From Sapria himalayana (lineage: Eukaryota; Streptophyta; Magnoliopsida; Malpighiales; Rafflesiaceae): DNA of 64,000 nucleotides. The translations under genes were made by a program, and so were the position numbers. The notes under the pieces were generated by a model. That model was not told the DNA's origin, did not search any database, and saw only the letters and a program-made list of their open reading frames with translations. The stretch lies in assembly GCA_029783825.1 (NCBI GenBank), contig JAREIK010001333.1, forward strand, positions 397,090 to 461,089, in the 5' to 3' direction. Below are positions 11,346 to 22,099 of this stretch, one piece after another. Positions within the stretch are counted from its first letter, which is position 1; every line of letters starts with the position of its first letter.

Positions 11346-11726
11346 ATTAACTTCGGTTCAATATCCACTTTAAATTTTACAAAATACATTTTAATGTTGA
11401 CTTAAATTATATAAATTTATTTTATTTTCATGATTAACCAAAATATTATTGAATCTTATGACAATGTTAAAAAGTGACAACTAACGCACAAATTAACTTT
11501 TTTTTATGAGACAATTATTTTCATGATGTGACATTAAAAATAATTAATGTTTGGGGAATCAAACATATAAAATTGGTGGGAATTAAAATTGATTTACATA
11601 TAATATCTAACCTTACAGTTTTAATGTATGTGAAGAATTTTTTTCACATCACATCAAAATGCGAATATTTTTCAAGTAAATTAAAATTTTGCCTTTTGTT
11701 TTGAAATACATTTTTCTGAGGGGGGG
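11346..11726. other. AT-rich non-coding stretch
   Basis: No coding, inverted-repeat or tandem structure was recognised. It may be the decayed 5' (gag) part of Copia A, but no gag motif could be read. Confidence 0.5.
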
Positions 11727-12095
11727 TAGAGGTGTCAACCGGCTCAGCCCGACCCGCCCCGGCACAAGGCACGACACGGTTCAGCCGTGCCCGGGTTTGG
11801 CACGAGCCGTGCCGTGCCGTGCCTGGCCCGACACGGTTCGGCCCGCGTCACGGCACTCCGGCACGGGTTTATTTCTTGCCGGGTGTCACGTGAGCCCGAC
11901 CCCACGATGCCCCTCCCGGAAAAAAAGACCGTAGGTCGGGACTGATTCGACCCGACCCGCGGTCCCCCGTATCCCGAACTGCTGAGACATGCAAGCCCGA
12001 GCAGGCCAGGCAAGGCACGGCACGGCCCGCCGTGCCTGCGGGCCGTGTCGGGCCCGGTTTTTTTAAACTGGGCCGGCCCGGGCCGGCATGGACAG
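11727..12095. mobile_element. Fragment of a hAT terminus (GC-rich)
   Basis: The left end TAGAGGTGTCAA at 11727 is the hAT terminus used elsewhere in this window, but no matching right terminus follows. The interior at about 11890-11975 (CCCGACCCCACGAT, AGGTCGGG, CCCGACCCGCGGTCCC) is an inverted match to the right end of the complete hAT at 54830-55195. So this is a single-ended fragment or deletion derivative of that family. Long reading frames here come from the high GC content and are not genes. Confidence 0.75.
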
Positions 12096-12099
12096 TAAC

Positions 12100-12410
12100 T
12101 GTGCCGTTTATTCAAAAGTGCCCTTTATTAAATCCCATCGGCTTCATCCCCTCCCATCAACCCTCACCCTCTCCTATCACCAATCGCCCCTCAACCAGGA
12201 GCTAACGGGAGCCCGTCGAGCTCCATCCAGCTTGACGACTAGCTCTTGGTGCTCGACAATGAGCTCATGGAACTGATGAGAGCTCTACCTCGAGCTCCTG
12301 GAGCTGATTTTCTCATGGAGCTTACAAGAGCCCGTCGAGCTCCTGGTTGAGGGACGATTGGTGATGGGAGAAGGCAAGGATTGATCGAAGAGGGCGAAGG
12401 GGATGACATT
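12100..12410. mobile_element. Small foldback element with GAGCTC core
   Basis: About 12120-12215 and 12325-12405 are inverted copies: the left has TCATCCCCTCCC..ATCACCAATCGCCCCTC, and the right reads as its reverse complement with few changes. The centre (12200-12340) is rich in GAGCTC/GAGCTCC blocks like the core of the element at 4197-5431, although the inverted arms of the two differ. The ends are not precisely defined and no target duplication was identified. Confidence 0.6.
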
Positions 12411-12639
12411 TAATGAAGAGTAATTTAGGATAAACACAATCGAGTGCCATAAATTTAAATTTCTTATGAGTTTTGTGACATTTTCCACATATTAAAAGAT
12501 TAGTTAATTTTTTAAAATATTTTGGGGAAGCTAACTCAAAATACAATTCTTCCTTTTTTTAACATCCTATTGGGGAAAGCTAGTCATGTTTGTAGTTATT
12601 TTGAAATCACAAAACAGTCATAAATAATTTTTTTTTGTT
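12411..12639. other. Short AT-rich gap
   Basis: Nothing recognisable was seen between the foldback and the putative Copia B LTR. Confidence 0.5.
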
Positions 12640-13400
12640 TAGTGTAGATTGTACATAGTAGCATAAAAGTTTAAATTTAAAACTAAATGAGATTAGATTT
12701 TCCTTGTCTTGAAAATGTTAACTTTTAATAAAATAAAATTCAGTCTGAAATTTATTTTAAAAAAAAACTAATTAAATTAAATCTGAATTTTTAAATGCAC
12801 AATCCTATTAAACACAAAATCAAATTTTAATTCAATTAATTTCATAATTCCAAAATCTAGAAAATATATTATGGATACTAATGTATTCAAAGATTAATTT
12901 ATACAACGAATAAATAAATAATACTAATATATACTAACTACTTCATGCATACTGAAAAATCATTAAACATAAAATATCTAAAAAATTTTTATTGAGATAA
13001 AATAAATATTCTAGAATATAAAATTCTAAAAGATATAAAATCCAAAATAATTTTATAAATTTTGGATTTTGAGGACAATTATATGAATGTTTCTTTAGGT
13101 TAGAAGTTTTATTTTATTAATATGATGGGAGGTTTTGGCAATAGAGAGGCAAGTGGTAATTATGCAGAAAATTGAATGAGTGAAAATTCTATTAAAAACA
13201 ACACACAACACAGTGTAGAAAACACACATAAATTAAATAGTAAATAGGATAGAAATCTAATTTGGCTCTACATGTTATTCTCTTTGCCACAAAAAGAAGA
13301 AAAACATCACCTTGTTTTTGAAAAACACATGCTGAGAGAAAGTTTACCCAACAAAGATTTTCTATAACTCTAGAAATGGACTTCATTTTTGCTATGTAAC
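12640..13400 (-). repeat. Copia B 3' LTR (approximate)
   Basis: It aligns with 24700-25480: shared words include AACTAAATGAGATTAGATTT, GAAAATGTTAACTTTTAA, TTAATTCAATT and ATAACACA/ACAACACA blocks in the same order. On the minus strand it lies downstream of the RT/RNase H remnant, so it is the 3' LTR. Substantial divergence and indels between the pair indicate an old insertion. Confidence 0.65.
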
Positions 13401-13899
13401 TACTTTGTAATACAAGAAGTGAAAAATGTCCCCTCGTTCCTTTATTTTTCTTTTTTCTTTATATCCTCTATAACTTTTATTTTTTACTTCCACCCATTTT
13501 TTTTATTATTTTTTTATTTTTTATCAAAATTTAAAAAATGTTACACACACACACACTTTACCCAACTCGGGCACGCCCAGCAAATCATCTCCTTTGTCCT
13601 AAATGGAATGACACAAACTAACATGCATCTCAAAAAAATATTACAAATATTTACTGATAAAGATTTAATTAATATATAAATGATATTTTTATTTATGTAT
13701 ATTTTTTCAAGTATCCATGACTTTTTGTTTAATACATCTCATATCTAATAATTTTGTACATCATTATACTTTGATTTATTATGGAAGATTGAATTTTTAG
13801 ATAAATATATAGTATTTTGACTATTACATAGTGTAGTGTATGTATCATATCGAACATTCAAGTCTACAAAAATATTTTTATTCATAAAGTTTTTTTGCA
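13401..13899. other. AT-rich sequence between LTR and RNase H of Copia B
   Basis: It contains an AC microsatellite at about 13543-13556 and poly-T tracts. No coding motif is readable until about 13900, where Copia RNase H similarity starts on the minus strand. Confidence 0.5.
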
Positions 13900-14725
13900 T
13901 GCTTTAGTAGCTATAATGAACTAAGCCTCAATATTAGATGGTTTTATACATGTTTGTAGCTTAGATTGTCAGAATAATGCTACACCTCCATAAATTATTA
14001 CTTAACATGAAATGGATCTACATGATTCTAAATTATCAGTTTTATCATAATTAGTGTATCTGAGAAGTATGAGCTTTCTCCTACCTAAGTAAAATGATAG
14101 CTGAGAAATCTCTAATATATATCTCTGAATAGATTTGACTACAATCCATTGATATCTACTAGGTTTGAGAAAAAAAGATTAACAACACTAATATCATATT
14201 TTATATCTAATTTCATACAAACCATAACATACATAACATTGATAATATATATGCCATAAAAGACATGACTTATATTTCTCTTTTTCTCATTATTCTTCTG
14301 AAAATGAACCCAACTTAAAATATTTAGTTAAGTGGCTTGCGACCTACTTAGCCTTTCTCATAACAAAAATTTCAAGAAATTTATTAATGTAATATTCTTA
14401 AGAAAATCATATATGCCTAGAAGGCCTATCTTATATGATATTCATCCCTAGAATATATCTAATTGGACCTAGTCTTTTCTAGAAAATACTTTTTTCATTT
14501 TCCCTTAAAGTTTATCAATTTGTGTTCTATTATTACCATTGATTAGTATGTCATCAACATATAATAAATATATCAGTTGATCATCACATGACCTATGGTG
14601 AAAGGAAAAAGTCTTAATGAACAAATAAAATTTGTTGTACCATTAACTAGAAGCATGCACAAGTATATAAGCTCTTTTTTCATTTACATATAAGATATTT
14701 TTTTTCTTCTATTATGAATCATTCA
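13900..14725 (-). pseudogene. Copia B reverse transcriptase C-terminal part and RNase H
   Basis: Read from 14725 downward, the block contains the RT catalytic motif LIYLLYVDDILI (near 14575-14540), followed by a Lys-rich segment and the motif DLGPIRYILGM (near 14480-14440), then RNase H-region sequence typical of Copia (SLMYAMVCT-like segment near 14240-14200). The YVDD box is intact, but stops and shifts occur before and after it. It is the continuation of the polyprotein whose gag and integrase are at 22100-24437. Confidence 0.8.
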
Positions 14726-14729
14726 TTAT

Positions 14730-16498
14730 GATCCGATACACCAAAGTTATTGCTTATTCTCAATGTCATAACTATGTATTCTAGAGATAAAATATATAGT
14801 CATGATCAATAATAATGTCATTATATTTTAAAGCTAGAAAGAGACCAATGTTATGACTCATTCCTAAAAGTCATGACTTTCTATTTTAATTTTGCACTTA
14901 GTTATTCGAGTATAAAATAACTTGGGCACAAGAATAGAGATGCAAAGCTAGGATTTTTGGAACAAAATTTCACCTAATCATAAAAGTGCTTCATGAGAAA
15001 ATGGATGATGCAAGGAACATGCATAAACCCTAAGGGGTGTGAATTTTGACATATTCTAGGAGAAAATCTAAGACACGCGACCAAGAATTGTTTATTTAGA
15101 GTTTGATTCCTACACACTCTTGAGTTTAGTCATTTGGAATATAGAATTATATGAGATATATCTTCAATTATTTCATTTAAATTTTTCCTCGATGTCAGAC
15201 TAAATTGAGATTTCGGATTATTGTATTTAATTACATGTAATGGATGATTAATGGATGAAGTTTATATATTTGTATTTTGTTGTGGTTTGGATATTAAAAG
15301 ATGTGGTATTTATGTAAAACTAAAATTAATTTTTTACTATTGGTGAGTTTTTGCATACTATTGCTGTGAATCATAATAAGTTAGCCACAAAGTACATTCA
15401 CACATAATGGTAGGAAGAAAGTAATAGCCCTTCTGATCATGAAATGGGAGATACATTTAAATGTCAAAAACCAATATTGAGGTATGTTAATCATGAAAAT
15501 ATGATAATTATGAAGCCCAAAAGTAAGAATGCTTTTATAAGTTAGTCTATTATATGTCTTAGAAGAACTAACCCTCAATTAATATAATCATTTTATAGAA
15601 TATTTTTTAATGGTTTTAGCTTTCATGTGGGAGTTACATGTCATCATATTTAATAGTGATAGGTAAGCTATGTGACATTTGCAATTGAAGGTGACTCATA
15701 AAATAGTGATAGTCTTGTAACTTACTCTATATTGTATGATTACTACTAGTATGATTTGAGAGAAAGTATATATTAATTTTATGAGTATGATACTTATAAA
15801 TCTAAAAGTATAAATACGTTTATTACCACATTAATTTATGTCTATATGACATGTGAGAACAAAAAATTAAAATAAAAATATAAAGCAACCATCAAGAGTA
15901 ATTGATGAGTTACCTAAAAGATATGGACATGTGAATGCCTCATGAGTAGAGATAATTTATTATTTTAGTGTTAAAGTACTTGATAGAACAACTATAAAAG
16001 AACCATCATTGGCGAGGATCATCATTGCTAAGGACCTAATAGTTGATAATCATGTTATATGTTATTAGGACATTAGGGCATTTTCACAATAATCCAATAT
16101 TTGTTCTATAACAAAGTATAAAAAAATTCAAACTAGTTATATATGTGATACATAATGGAATGTATCAATCCTAAAATTTAAGATTATTACCTTAAACTAG
16201 TCTTATTCTTTCAACTATAGTAATAATTGGTTGTTAGTTGGTTGATTGAATTATCTACACACTTCCTAATTCTTACCTTAAACTTAGTCTTATTCTTTCA
16301 ACTGTAGTAATAATTGGTTGTTAGTTGGTTGATTGAATTATCTACACACTTCCTAAAGATTGATATTTGGATAAAAAGTTTACTTTACTACTTATATGAC
16401 CCGTATACTTGCAGGACTAGTTGGTTGATAGACCATTACACATTGAGATTTTGAGAATTTGCCTAATCCAAAAAATTCAACATCATAACTAAGTTACA
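14730..16498 (+). repeat. Athila A 5' LTR, truncated at its 5' end
   Basis: It aligns with about 20490-22086: shared stretches include ACCCTCAATT, ATTGAGGTAT.TTAATCATG, ATAATGGTAGGAAG versus ATAATGAAAGAAAG, and the end GTTACA/GTCACA. About 16195-16260 is repeated at 16275-16340 (a near-exact 80-bp tandem duplication including TTCAACTATAGTAATAATTG versus TTCAACTGTAGTAATAATTG). The 3' end at about 16498 is followed by a primer-binding-like sequence. Confidence 0.7.
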
Positions 16499-16506
16499 AT
16501 AAATTT

Positions 16507-16516
16507 TTGGTATCAA
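16507..16516 (+). other. Possible primer-binding site of Athila A
   Basis: TTGGTATCAA begins nine bases after the LTR end. It resembles the TGGTATCA core of sites complementary to initiator tRNA-Met used by many plant LTR elements. Only the core matches. Confidence 0.45.
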
Positions 16517-16699
16517 TTTTGAGAATTATTTAATTTGGACAGTCAACTTTAGATAACATAACTATCCTTAAAAAGGGATAACTTTATTTTTAGTAGTTTG
16601 AATATAAATATTTTAATTGTGCCTTAATTTGCATTACTTATCTTATGTTACACATTTGTATCTTTTTGTTAGTATTTTTTTATTTGTTTTATAATCACA

Positions 16700-18310
16700 T
16701 CTATTATGAGTAGCAACTCTAGGACTAAGGTAACACCTATGAACCTAGAGATTTAAAGAACTAGAAAAGTACTTTTAAGATAAAGCGCCACATGAAATAG
16801 CATTTGGAAGATACTGACAGTATCATAGAAGACCTAGAAGGTAATGAAAATGTTGTTTAATATGCCAACCATCACTACACCTAGGAAGATGAGTGGTGGC
16901 CTACTATAATGGATATCTACTCTAGGATTCGAATATAACTAGGGGAAACTAGTTATTTTGAGTTGAAATCGTGTCTTGTAGTGATAGTTTAGTAATATTA
17001 GTATAGTGAGAAGATATCATAGAATTCAAATGAGTATGTCATGATGTTTCTAGAGTTATGCAACAAAGTTAAAATGAATGGTGTTAGTCCAATTGCAATC
17101 ATGTTATGTTTATTCACTTTTTTTTTGAGAGACAAGGCACTGAGTTGGTTCTAGTACTTATCTTAAGGTATGATTGAGAGTTTGGATGAACTTGTGCAAG
17201 TTTTCCTTACAAAGAATGAGAGAAATCATCATTTTGAAATCATAAGAAATAGTGAATTTTGATTCCATTTATCAACTGGAGAAAGCCAAAACTTCAATAA
17301 AGTACAGATCGAAGCCCAGCATAGCAAGGTCTAGGACCATGCCCGGGCCAGTGCCGGGCGGACCCTTGGCACAATTCGTGTTGTGCCATGCCTAGGGTCT
17401 TCAGCTCATGTGCTATGCTAGGCATGACTCGAGCGATTGGCAAGTGGGCACGGCACAGGCGACAACATGACGAGCGATGCAAGATGGCCGACACAGCGAT
17501 GCCCTATGGGGAACGAGATGGTGACGTCCAATGGGCGATGGCGGCACGATGGCACCATCCCTAATTTATGTTATAGGTTAATAATTACATTAACCTAGAA
17601 CAAGCATGAACTGACCCGGGTTGATTTTGGGTTGCAGGCCATGCCAGGCTTGCCCTCCAATGAACCATGTCGTGCTAGGCAAGCAATGGGAGCCCCTATG
17701 GGCCTAAACTAAATGGGTTGTGCCAGCCCATCACAACTTATTTGACACCTATACGTGGAATATTAAATAAGTCTCGAAGATTTTTTAGAACAGTTCTATG
17801 AAACACAATATTCAAGGGGGGTTGAATTCATATTATCCAGATTCAAGACATAAAGAAAAGTCATTCATCAATGACAAATTGATAGAATCGATGATCGAGA
17901 CAAAACAAAGAAATGATTTTCAAGAGGATCATATGAAGAAATTTGAGTTGAAGTTGAAGGAAATGAATGAGACAATGAGAAGTATAGAAAATTAAATCAG
18001 ACAATTGGCATTATTGTTGAAGAGAACAATCATTAATGAACTACTGAGTGATACTGAAATAAATCCTAAGAAGAGATGTCAAGAATGCTTAGAAATTACA
18101 AAGAGATTAAGGGACAACAAATAGAGGATGCTAAAATAGAGGGTGTTGGAGTTGATAGCATCATAACTTTCCCAAAAGTTGAGACTCCTAACATTACATT
18201 TTCAAAAGTATTGGCAATTAATGCCATGATAATTTTCAGAGCTATCGTGATTGAAGAACAGAATGCTCAACTCAACCACCGAACTATGACAAAAGAAAAA
18301 GGAGTTTTGG
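16700..18310 (+). pseudogene. Athila-type gag, interrupted by a MITE
   Basis: The capsid part is readable at about 17030-17200: FLELCNKVKMNGVSPIAIML followed by F-L-R-D-K-A-L-S-W, a hallmark of Athila/Tat-type gag. After the MITE remnant (17310-17753) the gag resumes with a charged, coiled-coil-like stretch (17860-17995) and the motif SDTEINPKKRCQECLEITKR near 18050-18100, also characteristic of this gag just before the protease. Stops are scattered and the capsid is cut by the MITE, so it is not expressed as an intact protein. Confidence 0.75.
17310..17753. mobile_element. hAT MITE remnant in Athila A gag
   Basis: The right end reads TTTGACACCTATA (to 17753), one base from the family terminus. 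The interior is GC-rich with GGCATG/GTGCCG motifs like the other MITEs. The left terminus cannot be found, so it is truncated or rearranged on that side. Confidence 0.7.
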
Positions 18311-18639
18311 ATGAATGAATGTAGATTAGCCAAAACATTATATAAACAAATATGAATTAGAATAATCAATAATGTTAAAGGTAATTTTCCTAATAATTTT
18401 TATTTTATTTAATATTTTACAAAAATAAAATTGGATGAACAATTTGAGAATTTTTTTAATTTTTTTTATAAGTTAGATGTCAATATCAGATTTGCGGAAG
18501 TATTATCTCAAAAGCTTAATTATATAAAATTTATGAAGGATATTATAAGTGGTAAGAGAATGTTAGAGATGTTTGGCATGGTGATAATGACAAAGAAATA
18601 TAATACAATTATTCAACAAAAAATTTTGACAAAATTGTA

Positions 18640-19030
18640 AGATTCAGGAAGTTTCAATGATGCCATGCATAATTGAGAAAACATTCCAAAAGGTACTATG
18701 TGATTTAGGATTAAGCATCAACTTAATGCATTTGTCAATAGTGAAAAGATTGAACCTTGGTAACATCACTCAAACCTTTCTCACTACAAATGGATAATTG
18801 GTTGACAAAGTGGCCAATGATTATTTTGAAGATGTTTTGGTTAAGATTAGTATATTTATGTTTCTTATAGATTTTATGGTATTGGATATGGAGGAAGATT
18901 GACATGCTCCATTAATTTTTGGTTTATCATTTTTATCTAGTAGACAAGTTCTCATTGATGTCAAGAAGGGATAGTTCATGCTTCACATAGGCGAGGAGCA
19001 AGAAAAGTTCAACCTTTATAAAATTGTATA
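18640..19030 (+). pseudogene. Athila-type aspartic protease
   Basis: The entry motif QDSGSFNDAM (near 18640) and the active-site region C-D-L-G-L-S-I-N-L-M (near 18690-18720) are visible, followed by VKRLNLGNIT, VLDMEED and the C-terminal part SSRQVLIDVKKG and HIGEEQEKFNLYK. The catalytic Asp-Leu-Gly is kept, but at least three in-frame stops follow it. In complete family members the reverse transcriptase comes next; here it is absent. Confidence 0.75.
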
Positions 19031-19972
19031 GAATTTAGATGATGACAAAAAAGATTATTAGAGGATAAATAACCTCTTCCACACTACAAAGTTATAAAAC
19101 ATAGACTTTAGGTATAAGGATTTTGTAGAAGACTTCTAGTCTAGAAAAGATGAGGAAGATGAAATAGAAAAGAAATTATAGAGTTATAAAAGTGAAGCTA
19201 AGACATATGAGAATGACTAATACAAAGTTATGGTTTTCTTAAAAGTTGACTTCAGAAGGGTCTAATGAAAAGTACTCTAAAGAGGTGGAAAAAGAAATCA
19301 AAATATTTAAATTCTATTTAAAATTACATAGAGAAAATGATGTAGTGATTTTGGAGGAAATATCGGTAGTGAAAAAAGAGAAAGAACCCAAACTAGTGGC
19401 TAATGAAATGACATAGGAAGACATGGCTTTATCAATAATTATAGAAGATCTAAAATAAGAAGAAAAAGAAATGAAGGCAATAACAAAAGTCATGGCTTTG
19501 ACTAGTATTGCAACTTTGTTATAACATTTAATTTTTATGAATAGATACACACCAAAAGCTAGTTGAATGAGATCACTCATCCAATATTATTTCACAAGGA
19601 TTACACTCAAAGTTATATTAGTTAATGATAATTAATAGTTGCTTTAGTAGACCCTATTTATACAAACTATGACACATAAATATAGTCATATTAAAACTAA
19701 TGGAGAACAAATGGAATGTAAACATTTTTATATAAAGAAAAAATTATTTTTCAAAGATGTGTAATCACTTTAGTATGAGTTTGTTTAATATGTCAAATAT
19801 CAAATAATACTAGAATTTTGATAATTATTCATGATGTATTTGTATAAAAAATGATTTTAAATATAATAATTTTACTAAATTATATTTTTTAATGGATTGT
19901 GATGATTAGTAGTGAAATTGATTAATTTTTATATGAAATTGAGACTTGGTGGATTAGTTAGAAGAAGGGAAG
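19031..19972 (+). other. Athila A internal region without RT
   Basis: About 19180-19510 encodes a broken Lys/Glu-rich stretch that also occurs in the second Athila-like copy (about 28240-28600). Later sequence to 19972 is AT-rich and shares blocks with 29150-29335. A purine tract GAAGAAGGGAAG at about 19961-19972, directly before the right LTR, fits a polypurine tract. No RT or integrase motif was found. Confidence 0.6.
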
Positions 19973-22086
19973 TGAAAAGTCCTTAAAGTCATAACATTTT
20001 TTGTTTTATGACTTCGTTACACCTCATTTAGTTATAAGATAGTTGACATATATTTTTTGTCGAAGATTTATATAACTAGTAATGGTAATCTTTATATGTC
20101 ACATCTCTTTCACCTTGTTGACATACTCATTTTACTATATATAATATATTCTTTTCGACTGTAAAATTTTATTGGAATCACAACCATGCTAGCTTATATT
20201 ATTTTTCATGGTCGTGACATTAATTCTATGTCAATCAAACCAAATATCTCACTAATACTAAAATTCATACTAGCCCTCAACATTATAACTTTCTCATTAT
20301 AGAGCATTTAAGTCTAAGGTAATAGTCATGGTGCTATTCCCAATGCCATGACTTTTAGATAATGTCATGACTTTGGATTACATAGATGAAATATACAAGC
20401 CAAAATTACACTCAGTGCCATGACTTCGTGTTATAGAAGCAAAACATATCCTCATGGCTATTTCCAATACCATGACTATTTGATATAAGAGAGAACAAAT
20501 CCTAGCTTATTGCAGTGTCATAACTTTGTGTTTCAGAGATGAAATATATAGTCCTAGTCATTCCCAATTCTATGGCATTCTAAATCTAGAAAATTATCAA
20601 ATTCATGACTCATTCCTAAAATTCACTACTTTCGACTTAAATTTCACACCTATCCATTCAAGTATAAAAAGAAAAACATGAATTTAAAAAATAGTTTAGG
20701 GGACTAGAATAAAGAATCAAAGTTTGGGTTTTGGGAGTAAAATTTTGCTAACTCTAAAGAAGATTCAAAAGCAAAGGGGTGATGCAATGCACAAGCATAT
20801 ACTCTAAGAGGGATGGTTTAAATTTTGACTTAGCCTATAAGAAAAGCAAAGCCACGTGACTGAATATTTTAGATTTAAGATTTGATTCCTAGATATTCTT
20901 AAGAGATGTCATCGTGAACTTAAAATTCAATGAGATGTATCTTTAATTATCTCATGTAAATTCATCCTTAATGTTAGACTAAATCAGGGTCCAGGATTTT
21001 TGTATTTGTTGATATATTATGGATGCTTAATGGATGAATTTTATATTTGGGTTTTATTGTAGTTTGGATATTAATAGATATAATATTTATGTAAAACTAA
21101 AATTAGGGTTTTACTATTAATGACTTTGTGCATACTCTCATGGTAGATGGTGATAGGTAAGCTACAAAGTATCCTCACGCATAATGAAAGAAAGGAAGTG
21201 ATAGCCATTCTAATCATGATGTGAGAAAGAATTCTTTTTGTCAAAACACAATATTGAGGTATATTAATCATGTGAGTATGGTAAGCATGTATGCTTTTAA
21301 AAGTCAATCCATTATGTTTTTCTTAGAAGAATTGACCCTCAATTGATATGGTTGTTTTATATAATATTTTTCTAATATTTGTTCCTTTAGTATCATAGTC
21401 ACGTGTCATCGTGTTAGACAATGATAGGTAAGACATGAAACATGCACAATTAGAGGTAATTCATAAGGTTATAATAGTCATGTGAGTTACTTTATATCAT
21501 ATGACAACTACCTGTGAGATTTTAGGAAAACCATTTATTAATTGTATGAGTATAATATTTAGAAGCTTAAAGTATAAATACTTTTACTATCACATTAGTT
21601 TACATCTATATGACACAAGAGGGTAGAGAATATGAATGTATATATGAAGCAACCATCAAGAGTAGTTAATGGGTTTCCTAAAATGTATAGACTTGTGAAT
21701 GATTATTGAGTAGTTATGATTTGTCATTTTGATAGAAAAGTACCAAGAGGATAGCTATGAAGTAACCATCATTGGGGATGGCCCAATAGTTGATAACCAC
21801 CTTGTATGTTAATAGGAGACTAGGACATTTTCACATGAACCAAACCCTAGAATTTAAGAATCTTATCTTAAATACAAACTTATTCTTTCAACTTGAGTAG
21901 TTATTGACTAAAAGTTGGTTGATCAAACTTTCTATATAATTCATGAGTTTGATATCTAGATGAAAAGTCCACTTTACTATTTCTATGAGTGGTATACTTG
22001 CAAAAGTGGTTGGAAGAGGGACCTTCACCCAATGCTATTTAGGACTTTATCTAATTCTAAAAATTAGGTTTCTTAACAAAGTCACA
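19973..22086 (+). repeat. Athila A 3' LTR
   Basis: It starts TGAAAAGT after a purine tract and ends GTCACA. About 20320-20640 is a degenerate array of roughly 50-60-bp units centred on GTCATGACTTTGTGTTA-like words. The remainder aligns with 14730-16498 and with the LTRs at 29336-31208 and (inverted) 31240-33560. Confidence 0.7.
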
Positions 22087-22099
22087 ATAACTAGTTAGG

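Larger units (their letters stand above)
14730..22086 (+). mobile_element. Athila-like Ty3/gypsy element lacking visible RT (Athila A)
   Basis: Two long similar repeats, 14730-16498 and 19973-22086, flank an internal region with a primer-binding-like site, an Athila-type gag and an aspartic protease. The left LTR lacks about 500-750 bp at its 5' end relative to the right one. No reverse transcriptase, RNase H or integrase can be read between 19030 and 19972, so it looks like a non-autonomous or internally deleted derivative. It splits Copia B. A target duplication cannot be tested because the left LTR is truncated. Confidence 0.75.

Noticed and set aside
11744..12115. 123-codon minus-strand frame
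   Set aside because: It lies in the GC-rich hAT terminal fragment, where stops are rare by composition; the protein is low-complexity.
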